64,000 nucleotides of DNA from Lentisphaerae bacterium GWF2_49_21. GTDB lineage: Bacteria > Verrucomicrobiota > Lentisphaeria > Victivallales > GWF2-50-93. Every line of letters begins with the position of its first letter. Position 1 is the first letter of the stretch. Made by a program: the position numbers and the translations under genes. Below the pieces are notes generated by a model. It did no database searches. It was not told the DNA's origin and saw nothing but the letters and a program-made list of their open reading frames with translations. The stretch spans positions 124,001-188,000 of the forward strand of contig MHBH01000061.1 of NCBI GenBank assembly GCA_001804805.1, given 5' to 3'. This document shows, one piece after another, positions 34,784 through 44,700 of the stretch.

Positions 34784-36961
34784 ATGAATGGAAACAGTAA
34801 AACCGATGAATTCCTTGATGCAGCAACATCCGGACTAAGAAAAGACGTTGAACTCCAACTCGATGTAAAGGCTGAACTGCGTTCGCATCTCGAGGAATAC
34901 CAGCACGAAGCCGAATCCAGAGGGCTTGCTCCTGAAGCCGCTGCCGACGAGGCAGTGCGTGCCATGGGCACTCCTGTTGAAATCGCCGACGGCCTTGAAC
35001 GCGCCAACCGACACCGCATGCGGCTGCGGACACTTGTAAGAATAGCGGTCCAATGGCTTCTTGCGCCTTTGGCAATCGCTATAGCTTTCCTGACAACCGA
35101 CTGGGGATCTCTCATGATCATTCAAACGGCACAAGTTTTCGGATGTGGATTTCAAGTACCTGACATCCTCATGGTGCAAAGGAAATTCTCTCCTGATGAA
35201 AACCTTATACTGAATGGTGATACAACAAAACCGACTCCACTCGCCCAGCAGAAGGCGATCTTCGATAAATGTCCCCAGAACAAGGTCTACATGCACAACT
35301 ATATGACACATCTGCTAAACAAAAGTTATGAATTTGGCCCAACGCCTGAAACTCGTAACAAAAAACTGTCTGAGGAGATTATAAAACTCCGTTCTCTGGA
35401 TCCGGACAACGCACGTTTCGACTACATCCTTGCCAGCCTTTTGCTTGAACAGGCTGCAGAAATTAAGTCCGTCCGGACAACTGGAACAAATGGCAAACCA
35501 AAAGATACATACGACGTGTTGATAAAAGACCGTGCAAAGCTGGATGAGGCGATGTCCCATTTCAAGGCAGGTCTTGCCAAACCGGAATGGCGGCGCTATA
35601 CCCGCGAAATGGCCGTAGAACAACTGAATATAATGGGCGAACCGACTTCGTTCCTAGAGCAGATCTCCCAGATCGACCTGCTTGCCGGCCTAATGCTGCC
35701 AGACATGCAACACCTCCGTAATTTGGAGCGCGCAACAATATTCTACAGCGAACTAATGGCAAAGGAAGGGCATCGCGATGAAGCTGACCTTTTCCTGAAC
35801 GCACACCGAAAATTAGTTCCTCAGATCAACAAGGACTCTTTCACTCTTATAGATATTTTCGTGGTCTCTGCGATTGCGAACCTTGCAGCAGAGCGCGTGC
35901 CCGAAATTTATGAATCAATTGGAGATAAGGTTGCGGCTGAGAAGGCACGCAAGGAAGCCACAGCCCTTGCTGCGCCCGTCAAGAACTGGAAGGATAAGAA
36001 AGACAAGGATGCCAAGGTCCCGGCAGGGACTTTGAAGACCTTTGACATGGATCTGAAACTCCATGGCGGAATCCTCGCTGGAATGCTCCTCCCCGCACTG
36101 GGAGAATATCCAACACGCGAAGAGCTGGCTCCAGGCCGTCATCTGGACTATGTGGTGGCCGAAGGCTTCGCTCTTATATTTCTGTCTTTAGTCCTCTTCA
36201 TCCTGATCCTGTTTTCAGTGCTGGCGGGAATGCACTATCGCTGGATCCGTGGAGGAGGCGCTGGCATACTCCTGCTGCTGCCTGGGATAGGCGAAGTTGT
36301 ACGCATGATGGTGTACGGAGTACTTCTGCCTCTAACAGGTTACTATCTCATCACTCGCTGGCTTCCCTGGTGTGGATGGGATCTGAACATTTTCATGAGA
36401 TTTTCCTCTTTTATCTCGCAAATCCTCGCCTTGTTTCTGGTCATGCTGGTTTCTATTGTCGCTACCGCAAGAAGTATTGTACGTAGGCGCTGCCAGGAAC
36501 TTCTCCTGCCAGTTCCCCCTCCTATGACCAGTTTTTGGAAAATCGCCTGGTGCAGCCTCATAAGCTTTTTTGCCATTGTCTCTATAATGCCGGATCTCTG
36601 TATAAATAACGACACATACGGTCTTATACAGATCTTGACGACAACAGGTCTTGCTGTACTAACCGTCCTGGCATTGATCGTCCACGGCATATACTGTGAT
36701 ATACGCAGGGGCAAAACATTTGCGGCCTACTACGGAAGTCTGTTCAGAACTCTTCTTCCGGTCCTGGCTCTGTCTCTGATCCTCGTCAACATATGTTCCA
36801 GACCCTATCTGCGCATGGAGGAAAAACGACTGCTTGCCAGAGACACACTCATGCGTCCGAATGCCAATGCTGGTTTCACGTCTCTGGAATTACGCGTGAC
36901 GCAACGGCTCAAGGGAGAGATACAACAGGCTTCAGAATCAATATCCCATGACGCCAAATGA
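34784..36961 (+). CDS. Membrane protein paired with PadR (permease-prefix N-terminus)
   Basis: A 725-residue protein. Residues 1-75 (EFLDAATSGLRKDVELQLDVKAELRSHLEEY and LAPEAAADEAVRAMGTP) form the small helical domain that is typical of proteins encoded after PadR regulators. One membrane helix (about 90-108) is followed by a large soluble helical region (about 110-455) and a cluster of about seven membrane helices at the end. A GGAGGTGGAG site lies just before the ATG. The role is unknown; in other bacteria such PadR partners are envelope stress or drug-export proteins. Confidence 0.75.
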   Translation: MNGNSKTDEFLDAATSGLRKDVELQLDVKAELRSHLEEYQHEAESRGLAPEAAADEAVRAMGTPVEIADGLERANRHRMRLRTLVRIAVQWLLAPLAIAIAFLTTDWGSLMIIQTAQVFGCGFQVPDILMVQRKFSPDENLILNGDTTKPTPLAQQKAIFDKCPQNKVYMHNYMTHLLNKSYEFGPTPETRNKKLSEEIIKLRSLDPDNARFDYILASLLLEQAAEIKSVRTTGTNGKPKDTYDVLIKDRAKLDEAMSHFKAGLAKPEWRRYTREMAVEQLNIMGEPTSFLEQISQIDLLAGLMLPDMQHLRNLERATIFYSELMAKEGHRDEADLFLNAHRKLVPQINKDSFTLIDIFVVSAIANLAAERVPEIYESIGDKVAAEKARKEATALAAPVKNWKDKKDKDAKVPAGTLKTFDMDLKLHGGILAGMLLPALGEYPTREELAPGRHLDYVVAEGFALIFLSLVLFILILFSVLAGMHYRWIRGGGAGILLLLPGIGEVVRMMVYGVLLPLTGYYLITRWLPWCGWDLNIFMRFSSFISQILALFLVMLVSIVATARSIVRRRCQELLLPVPPPMTSFWKIAWCSLISFFAIVSIMPDLCINNDTYGLIQILTTTGLAVLTVLALIVHGIYCDIRRGKTFAAYYGSLFRTLLPVLALSLILVNICSRPYLRMEEKRLLARDTLMRPNANAGFTSLELRVTQRLKGEIQQASESISHDAK

Positions 36962-37243
36962 TTGCATTGTGAATTCCAAATCTTGTTAATCCTGCAATCC
37001 TGTCTATATATCTCCTTGTTCTAATCTGTAATACTATCCTTCACCTTCTTGTTTTTTTGCACATTTGTCACAAAATCAATTGTTAAGTTTTTGCATAGCA
37101 AAAAGTTGACAATTAGGAGTTTTTCGTGTGATTAGTGTGTTTCGTGGTTTATATTTTCTGTCTGTCCGACATAGCTTCTTAGCGACGGCGGATGTATTCC
37201 GTGTGCTCTGTGGTTATAAAATTACTCTGTGAAAGTCTGTGGC
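36962..37243. repeat. Patchwork of intergenic repeats upstream of priA
   Basis: No gene is visible. In order: ATCCTG repeat (36981-37008), a hairpin with arms AATTGTTAAGTTTTTGC and GCAAAAAGTTGACAATT (37079-37114), a TTCGTGTGATTAGTGTG repeat (37125-37150), the 28-nt TCCGCC-type hairpin (37165-37192), and a CCGTGTGCTCTGTGGTT repeat (37199-37215). The same families recur at 55772-55951 in the opposite orientation. Confidence 0.8.
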
Positions 37244-39463
37244 ATGAAAATCGCGAAAATAATACTCGGCCTGTCTTTGGACAGGTCCTTTGACTACCTG
37301 ATCCCGGAGGAGATGGAATCCCAGGTCCATACCGGAGTGCAGGTCTATATTCCTTTTGGCAAGACCCAGAGGCGCGGTTATGTCGTAGGAGTTAAAAATG
37401 AATCTTCCTATCCCCTGGACAAGCTCAAGAAGATCGACAGCGTCTGCGAAGTCCACCCGAAGATCCCCGACACCCTCCTCAGGCTTGGAAAATGGATCTC
37501 CGAATACTACTGCTGTTCGCAGGAACAGGCAGTACGTGCCCTCCTCCCGAGCGCGGTCAGAAGCGGAAAGATCAAACGCAAGAGAATAAAGCTTTATTAC
37601 CTGGTGTCGCCGGAAGAAGCCCAGAAATACATATTTGAAAAAGGAAAAAAATCCCCCGCCAGAACAAAAGTGATCCAACTCCTCCTCCAGCACCCCGGCG
37701 CTTCTTCGGAATTCATTAAACGCGAGACTTCCGCTGGAAAAAGCATCCTCACGGCATTGGTAAAAGGAAAAATGCTGATTGAAGAGGACAAGGAAGTCTA
37801 CCGCAATCCGTTCGCCAATACTGAATACGTGAAATCCGCTCCTCCGGAACTGACAACCGAACAGAAGGCGGCGGTCGACAAGATAAGCGGAATGATGGGC
37901 TCCCCTGCAGCGAAACCACATGCTTTGCTGCTTTACGGCGTCACCGGCAGCGGAAAGACCGAAGTCTATCTCCGCGCCATTTCCGTCGCCCTCCAGCAGG
38001 GAAAGGATTCAATAGTGCTCGTTCCGGAAATCTCCCTGACTCCCCAGACGACCGAAAGATTCCGTTCGCGGTTCGGAGACATGGTGAGCGTCCTGCACAG
38101 CTCGCTGAGCGACGGTGAAAGGTTCGACGAATGGACAAGGATCCACCGCGGACAGGTGAAAATTGTCGTCGGCGCGAGATCCGCTCTGTTCGCACCGTTC
38201 AAGAATCTCGGTTTGATCATCGTCGACGAGGAACATGAGAATTCCTATAAGCAGGACGAAGCACCCCGCTACCACGCCAGGGACGTGGCTGTCATGCGCG
38301 GTTTCATGGAAAAGGCAGTTGTCATACTCGGTTCCGCCACTCCTTCATTCGAATCATATCACAATGCCTATACTGGCAAATACGCGATGGCTGAGCTGAC
38401 GAAGCGCATAGACAACTGCGTCATGCCGAAGATCAAGATCGTCGACATGCAGATCGAATTCATGAAGGGAGCAGGGAAGATTTTCTCCGGCGAGCTCGTG
38501 GACGAGATCAGGGGCCGTCTTGAAAAGGGGGAACAGACAATAATTTTCCTGAACCGGAAGGGTTTCGCCACTAGGATGATCTGCACCAAGTGCGGATACG
38601 TGGCGTCATGTTCCGAATGTTCGATGACATATACATATTCGAAAAAGCGCGAGAGCCTCTCCTGCCATCTCTGCGGCGCTGTCATCCCCGCACACAAAAG
38701 CTGTCCTCAATGCGGTGATCCCGAGATCAGATACAAGGGACTCGGCACTGAAAGGCTCGATAACATCGCAGAGGAGCTTTTCCCTCATGCGAAGATCGCA
38801 AGGATGGACCATGACACGATGACCCACAAGGATTCCTATGAGAAAGTCCTGCGCGAATTCCGCAACCGGAAGATCGACATCCTGATCGGTACACAGATGA
38901 TCGCCAAGGGACTGGATTTCCCGAACGTCACTCTTGTCGGGATAATAAACGCAGATCTCAGCCTCTACTTTTCAGATTTCAGGGCCGAGGAGCGGACTTT
39001 CCAGCTTCTTACGCAGGTGGCTGGACGTTCCGGACGCGGTGACATACCCGGCGAAGTGCTGATACAGTCGTTCAAGTCGCAGAACACGGCGATCCAGTGT
39101 TCCAAGAACAATGACTACCTGAAATTCTACAATGAACAATTGGTTTTCAGGAAGAAGCTCAACTTCCCTCCGTTCTCACATCTCATCATAGTACATTTCC
39201 GCGGACCCGACGAGAAACAGCTTGCGAAGTTCGCAGATGAATTCCTCGAAAAGCTGCGTCCTCACCTTTCCAAGGAGATCAAGGTCGCAGGACCTCAGCC
39301 GTCCCCCATGACCAGGATAAAAGCAAAATACCGCTACATGATCATGTTCCGCGGCGATCGGATGAAGGAATTCCGCGAGGCGCTCCGTGAACTCACCCTC
39401 CATTCCAAGCGCCCCACTGACATCGACTGCTACGTAGACGTCGACGCCGTAAACCTGATGTAA
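37244..39463 (+). CDS. priA: Primosomal helicase PriA
   Basis: A 739-residue superfamily 2 helicase that restarts stalled replication forks. The 3' DNA-binding domain starts MKIAKIILGLSLDRSFDYLIP. Walker A GVTGSGKTEVYL lies near residue 231, DEEH box VDEEHENSY near 326, and eight-cysteine zinc cluster (CTKCGYVASCSEC and CHLCG...CPQCG) near 446-490. Motif V/VI segment ATQMIAKGLDFPNVTLVG (as TQMIAKG) and QVAGRSGRG follow. The start was moved from GTG 37229 to ATG 37244, because the five extra residues come from an intergenic repeat. Every family motif is intact. Confidence 0.96.
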   Translation: MKIAKIILGLSLDRSFDYLIPEEMESQVHTGVQVYIPFGKTQRRGYVVGVKNESSYPLDKLKKIDSVCEVHPKIPDTLLRLGKWISEYYCCSQEQAVRALLPSAVRSGKIKRKRIKLYYLVSPEEAQKYIFEKGKKSPARTKVIQLLLQHPGASSEFIKRETSAGKSILTALVKGKMLIEEDKEVYRNPFANTEYVKSAPPELTTEQKAAVDKISGMMGSPAAKPHALLLYGVTGSGKTEVYLRAISVALQQGKDSIVLVPEISLTPQTTERFRSRFGDMVSVLHSSLSDGERFDEWTRIHRGQVKIVVGARSALFAPFKNLGLIIVDEEHENSYKQDEAPRYHARDVAVMRGFMEKAVVILGSATPSFESYHNAYTGKYAMAELTKRIDNCVMPKIKIVDMQIEFMKGAGKIFSGELVDEIRGRLEKGEQTIIFLNRKGFATRMICTKCGYVASCSECSMTYTYSKKRESLSCHLCGAVIPAHKSCPQCGDPEIRYKGLGTERLDNIAEELFPHAKIARMDHDTMTHKDSYEKVLREFRNRKIDILIGTQMIAKGLDFPNVTLVGIINADLSLYFSDFRAEERTFQLLTQVAGRSGRGDIPGEVLIQSFKSQNTAIQCSKNNDYLKFYNEQLVFRKKLNFPPFSHLIIVHFRGPDEKQLAKFADEFLEKLRPHLSKEIKVAGPQPSPMTRIKAKYRYMIMFRGDRMKEFREALRELTLHSKRPTDIDCYVDVDAVNLM

Positions 39464-39464
39464 A

Positions 39465-39501
39465 ATTCAGAATTTTGCCTGAAGCAGTCAAAATTCTGAA
39501 T
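39465..39501 (+). terminator. Hairpin downstream of priA
   Basis: Perfect 13-base arms (ATTCAGAATTTTG and CAAAATTCTGAAT) around an 11-base loop start one base after the priA stop. There is no T-run, so it may be a transcript-end stabiliser or a repeat rather than a true rho-independent terminator. Confidence 0.45.
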
Positions 39502-39594
39502 AACTATTGCAAACTTGGATTTGGATAGCAAATTATGGGGCGAGTGTTGAGTTTTACAACTTGAGGTCAATAAGGATTTTTACGACAAAAGCAG

Positions 39595-39654
39595 GTTGGG
39601 CTTCAGCCCGACATTTCTTATCTTAAGTTTAAGATTGTCGGGCTGAAGCCCAAC
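39595..39654. repeat. Palindromic repeat upstream of the Lrp gene
   Basis: Perfect 19-base arms, GTTGGGCTTCAGCCCGACA and its complement, around a 22-base loop with its own small palindrome CTTAAGTTTAAG. It belongs to the same style as the GGCTGGAAAGCCCGCC elements elsewhere in the window. Confidence 0.75.
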
Positions 39655-39690
39655 ATACTTTGTTTGAACAATATATAACCGGGGTATGAC

Positions 39691-40173
39691 ATGAAAAAAG
39701 ACATCATCAGGATCTTGAGGGAGAACGCCAGACTTTCAGACAAGGCGATAGCGGCCCGTCTGGGCAAAAAAGAAAAACTTGTTTCAGATACCATAAAGAG
39801 TCTTGAGAAGGACGGCACGATAAAAGGCTATCAGGCGATAATAGACGAATCGGTACTGCCTGAACTGGCCGTAAAGGCCATCATACAGGTGAAGGTAAGG
39901 CCCGAACGCGAAGGCGGATTCGACAAGATCGCGAAACGCCTCTGCAAGTTCCCGGAAGTCTCATCCCTCTCCCTCATGTCCGGCGGATATGACCTCGGAC
40001 TTGAAGTGGACGGGAAGACGCTCCAGGAAGTAGCAACGTTCGTCTCGAGCAAACTCGCGCCGATCGACGGAATAATTTCAACTGAAACTCATTTCCTCCT
40101 GAAAAAATACAAGGTCTCAGGAAAGACCATGGAGAACGATGAGACGTTTGAAAGGCTCAAAGTCAGCCCGTGA
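39691..40173 (+). CDS. Lrp/AsnC-family regulator
   Basis: A 160-residue protein. Residues 1-50 are the winged helix (MKKDIIRILRENARLSDKAIAARLGKKEKLVSDTIKSLEKDG), with the usual short wing GTIKGYQAIID. Residues 60-145 are the ligand-binding RAM domain (VKAIIQVKVRPEREGGFDKIAKRL, SLMSGGYDLGLEVDG). Lrp/AsnC proteins sense amino acids. It lies directly upstream of a class I aminotransferase and probably controls it (inference from the common pairing). The stop codon TGA is followed in frame by the TAA of a stop-codon hairpin. Confidence 0.93.
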   Translation: MKKDIIRILRENARLSDKAIAARLGKKEKLVSDTIKSLEKDGTIKGYQAIIDESVLPELAVKAIIQVKVRPEREGGFDKIAKRLCKFPEVSSLSLMSGGYDLGLEVDGKTLQEVATFVSSKLAPIDGIISTETHFLLKKYKVSGKTMENDETFERLKVSP

Positions 40174-40200
40174 TAAAATTTTTCAGGCGAAAAATTTTAT
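40173..40200. repeat. Stop-codon hairpin after the Lrp gene
   Basis: Perfect 12-base arms, ATAAAATTTTTC and GAAAAATTTTAT, around AGGC. The first base is the A of the TGA stop and the next codon in frame is TAA. It lies between the Lrp gene and the aminotransferase it probably controls. Confidence 0.7.
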
Positions 40201-40216
40201 AACTTAAGGAATATCG

Positions 40217-41386
40217 ATGAACATGAAGAACCGTATAGCACAACATATAGCTGTCCTGCCAAAGAGCGGGATACGCGATTTCTTTGAACTTGTAAATACC
40301 ATGGGGAATGATGTCATCTCCCTGGGAATTGGCGAACCTGACTTCGTCACACCCTGGCACATCCGCGAATCTGCGATATTCGCAATGGAGAAGGGACACA
40401 CGAGCTACACTTCAAACCTCGGACTGCTTTCCATGAGGAAGGAAGTCTGCAAGTACGTAGAGAAGAACTACAAGGTCAGGTACAATCCCGTCAACGAATG
40501 CATCATAACCGTTGGCGTCAGCGAGGCTCTCGACCTGATTTTTCGAGCGATAACTACGCCCGGGGACGAGATAATATATCATGAGCCCTGTTATGTCTCC
40601 TACTCTCCGGAAATCAAGATGGCGCATGGCGTACCAGTGGCCGTGGTCACCAAGGAGAAGAACAAGTTCGCTCTCGATCCTAAGGATTTCGAGAAGGCTG
40701 TCACGCCTAAGACAAAGGCGATCCTTCTGAATTTCCCATGCAATCCGACGGGTGCGTCACTTACGCCCGAAGATGTCCGCGAAATTGCGAGGATCGCAAT
40801 AAAGCACGATCTCATTGTCATCACGGACGAAATCTATTCCGAGCTGACCTATGACGCGAAACATGTCTCCATCGCTTCAATGCCCGGCATGAAGCAGAGG
40901 ACGATCTTCCTGCACGGCTTCTCGAAGGCTTATGCGATGACAGGATTCCGCATGGGATATGCGTGCGGTCCTGCGGACCTGATCGACGCGATGATGAAGA
41001 TCCACCAGTATTCTATGCTCTGCGCTTCTATTCTTGCGCAGGAGGCAGCGATCGAGGCGCTCAGGAACGGCAGGCCCGAGATGGAGAGGATGAAGACAGA
41101 ATACTGCAGGCGCAGGAACATGATCGTCAAAAGGCTCAACCAGATCGGGCTGAAATGCGTCATGCCCAAGGGTGCCTTCTACGTATTTCCGAACATAAGT
41201 TCCAGCGGACTCAGCTCCAAGGAATTCGCGACGCGACTGCTCCAGGAGGAGAAGGTGGCGGTAGTTCCGGGAACAGCTTTCGGCGAATGCGGCGAAGGTT
41301 ACGTCCGCTGCGCCTATGCGACCTCCTTCGAGGACATAGAGGAAGCAATGCGGAGGATCGAGAAGTTCATGAAGAAAATAAAATGA
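40217..41386 (+). CDS. Class I/II pyridoxal-phosphate aminotransferase
   Basis: A 389-residue fold type I aminotransferase of the aspartate/aromatic subgroup Iγ. Motifs: ISLGIGEPDFVTPWHI (residues 35-50), YTSNLGLLSMRKEV, GVSEALDLIFRA, NFPCNPTGASL, DEIYSELTYD, and the PLP lysine in LHGFSKAYAMTGFRMGY. The C-terminal Arg-bearing segment (GEGYVRCAYATSFEDIEEAM) binds the substrate carboxylate. AAGGA precedes the ATG. Together with the Lrp-type gene it forms a common pair in archaea and deep-branching bacteria. The likely substrates are aspartate, alanine or aromatic amino acids. Confidence 0.92.
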   Translation: MNMKNRIAQHIAVLPKSGIRDFFELVNTMGNDVISLGIGEPDFVTPWHIRESAIFAMEKGHTSYTSNLGLLSMRKEVCKYVEKNYKVRYNPVNECIITVGVSEALDLIFRAITTPGDEIIYHEPCYVSYSPEIKMAHGVPVAVVTKEKNKFALDPKDFEKAVTPKTKAILLNFPCNPTGASLTPEDVREIARIAIKHDLIVITDEIYSELTYDAKHVSIASMPGMKQRTIFLHGFSKAYAMTGFRMGYACGPADLIDAMMKIHQYSMLCASILAQEAAIEALRNGRPEMERMKTEYCRRRNMIVKRLNQIGLKCVMPKGAFYVFPNISSSGLSSKEFATRLLQEEKVAVVPGTAFGECGEGYVRCAYATSFEDIEEAMRRIEKFMKKIK

Positions 41387-41780
41387 GCAGACGCTCGCTT
41401 TATTCTATCATTCAACAAACAGCCCTTGCGGGCTTAACTCCTTTGAAACTTGCCTCTGAAGTAGGTCGGGCTTTCCCTTGTCCCGCCGTAGCATCTTAGC
41501 GAAGGCGGAAGCCCGACAAGATGGCGGCCAGGAATGACCGCCCTACTTAACCGGTAAAGGTTTCTTATTGATAAAACTGCGACCTCCGCAGTAGGCCGCT
41601 ACGAACAAATTCCATCTTGTATTTAATAAGTTTGTAGTTAATGCCGCAAGGCATGTTCTTGCTTTTTTCTTCTCTATTCCTAATTACAGCCGAGACCACA
41701 GTCATTCGACGTGGCAAACGGCTGTACCACATTCCTAAGCCCCAACTGTTGTCATTTGCTGATGGAATTGATCCTAAGGG
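41387..41780. repeat. 394-base gap holding nested repeats
   Basis: No gene is visible. A copy of the AGCCCTT-GCGGGCTTAACT / TTAATGCCGCAAGGCATG element spans 41415-41669. Compared with the 91-base copy at 1421-1511 it is split by about 165 bases. Those bases include a palindromic AAGTAGGTCGGGCTTTCC...CCGCCCTACTTAA element, which itself carries the 28-nt hairpin at 41482-41509. Confidence 0.8.
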
Positions 41781-44700
41781 TTATTTACTTCCGAACCTGC
41801 GCAGTCGAACTATTGTACCTCGTGTTCTGGACTCCCGGAGTTTTCTGAAATGCAGCTTTTCGAGCAACGGAAGAAATTTCACGCCCTCCTCGAGCTGGTC
41901 ATCGAAACACCAGAACAGAGCGCTAAGGCAGCTTTCGGTTTCATCTGGAGGACGACCCGTGTTCCTCTCCAGTATTTTCCTGAAGGTTTCAATGGTCTTT
42001 TCGCTGTAGGGTGTTTTAACCATTCCATAGATGACCTGATCGTGCGCATAGCTGCATTTGCCTTCATCTGCGAAGAGCACCCGGTTCAGTTCCGGCTCTA
42101 TGACATCTTCAAATTCCTTCACACGTCCCAGCATTCGCACGAACCGCCATTTTTCTTCTCCGTTGTCTTCCACCTTGGAAATAAGGCTTTTCACGTATTG
42201 GAGCCTTTTCTCCTTTTCCGGAGATATGCGGCTCAATGCGAAGATGCAGTATTCGCTGTATGAAGGATCCTCCATCCTCCGCTCGATAAGCGGAACCATG
42301 CCGGAGGCCGGGAGTCCAACCTTGGCAATGGCCCAGAGCAAGGATTTAAGGCAGTCATCGCCCTTCTCCTTTTCCAAAAACCGTGGAAGCAGATCGATAT
42401 GCCTGGCGAGTTCATCTTCACAGCCGCACAACTCCTCGAAGGCCATCTTCCGCATCTTCATATCATTGCTTCCAGCAAGCTCCAGGAGCACGGGCACAAG
42501 CATTTTCTGCGCTTCACTTTTCTTCCACAGTATATTCCCGAGCGGATTGTAGGCACCTGCAAAGAGATTGAGATTCCTGATGATCACCGGCAGGGCATTT
42601 TTCAGGTTTTCCGGTCTCGTATTCACAAAATCGTTGAATGTGGCAGGATACGCAGATTTCTTATACAGGTATTCCCATCTTTCAGCTGGTATCTCCGGGA
42701 TTCTTCCAAAATCCCTCAACGCCCTTAGCGCTTCATCAGAATATTTTACATCCGGATCCTTCAAGACCAGCTCGCAGAGATACTCGTTCGCCTCCTTGTC
42801 CTCCAAATCCGCCTCCAGGACATATCTCGCAACAATACAGGCATCTTTATGCCGGGATCCATCCTTGAGCTTCATTAAAACCTTCTTCAGAAGAGGGAGA
42901 TAATTCCGATCGGCAATCGGGAGACCGTTCAAGATTTCCTCCAGATCATGCCCCCCCTCCTGTTCGAGCAATATCTCAGCCGCAAGATCATTGATCCCCT
43001 CAACGTTGCATTCCGAAAGAAACATCATATGGAGAAGTTTTTTCCGTACACTCTTGCCCTGGGAAGTCTTTCCAAGCTCGAAAAGAGTTTTGTGCAAAAT
43101 CGCATCCTGGGATCCGCCCAGGCCCAGAATCCAGGCGGCGACAAACCGGATTTTCTCGCTGTTATCCTTGAGATATGGCAGTAGCAGGGAGCGATGTTGA
43201 GGATTGCCATATAGGAAATTCCCGAGCTTGATGATGTTGCCGTTTCCGTGCTGGCATATTCTTTCCATGTCTGCAGCAGATGACTTTTTCAGTCCGCCCA
43301 TGTAGGCGTTCAGGATAGCCGGATAGAAATCAGGAGCTTCCCTAAGAACATCCTTGAAAAACAAGTCTTCAGAATAGTCGTGTTCAATGGGATTCTTCAA
43401 AGCCTCCAGCATCTTTTCAAGGAATTCACCCTTCAACCCGCTTTTCATGAACTTTTCAGGGAGGTGGTTGCCATATCCCAGACAGGCCATGTCCAGATGG
43501 GGAAAAATTATCTCCGGCTTGATATTCAAGTTGTCGGCAGCCTGCAGAAGCTTGCGGGTCTTCCACTGCCGATCTTTGATTTCCACTTCGGCAGCAAGAT
43601 CCTCCGCAATCTTCTTCCACCAGGCATCGAAATCGACGTCGTCACACTTTATTTTCTCTTTAAGAGTCTTTGAAAGTGAAACTATCTTGTCCATGTCGCG
43701 GTGACTGCATTTCTTCAGGAGCTCGACAAGATATTTTTTGACCACATCGCTCTTCCCTGGATTCTTTTCTAGGATCGACTTTATAATCTGTCCAGTATAA
43801 TATTCGTTGTCCTGTGGCATCGCCTTGAGGAATTTATCCATGTAAAGAGCCAAATCCTTTCCGGTGACATCAACTGCAAACTTCAATGCCGCCGGATCCT
43901 TCGATTTCAGGAATTCGTCCAAATACGGGAGGAAGATTTCCTTGCGTGAGACCTTCTCGAGTACTCTGAAAAAATGAAAGTAGTTTCCGCCCTGGCTGCC
44001 CTTTTCCTGTGATTTCCTGACCGTCCCCATGATCGTGTCAATGTATGGCTCGGGATCTTCCCTGATCAGCCTGAGCCCCATGCCCTGGACATCAGGCCGG
44101 GGTGAACCTAGGAAGACCTTCGCATCATCCTTGTAGATTTCCTCGAAATTCGGGATGTTCCAGAGGCTGTTGGCGAATGGACTGTTGATGCTGCTGTTCT
44201 TCTTCACCCTCTCAAGGACAATATTTCTAGCCTCCTTTGTCCTGAGAAGCCTCGTCTCCAGTTCATCAACACTGAAATTACCTTCCTCAATCCGTTTTAA
44301 AATTTCCGGAACCGAAGAAGGATCGGCTACAAAAAGCGCATTCGCAATAAGCTCAAAGGATTCCTTGTCCTTGATCTCCGGAAGCGCCTTCCTGAGCAAA
44401 GGAAGGTATTTCGCCTCTGTCCCTAGCTGCTTAAGCGCGCTCCGAAGAAGAACATCCTTTCCGGAAGGCAGAAGAGAAAAGGACCCGAAGAACTCTTCAT
44501 AGAAGGGAAGTGCCTTTTCAACCGGGATTCCATCGCGGAAGACGATTTTATATGCATTGAACAGGGAGGGGTGTCCATCGGAAACCTTATCCTTAAAAGA
44601 GGACAGTATTTCACGGCAGCGCTCTCTGACTTCGGGATCCTTGCTTTCTTCAAAGCGCTTTCTGATCTTGTCCGCACAGATCCTGCCACGCTGCTTGAGC

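Noticed and set aside
36962-37243. A CRISPR array among the short repeats
   Set aside because: The units differ in sequence and length, and there are no regularly spaced identical repeats or Cas genes.
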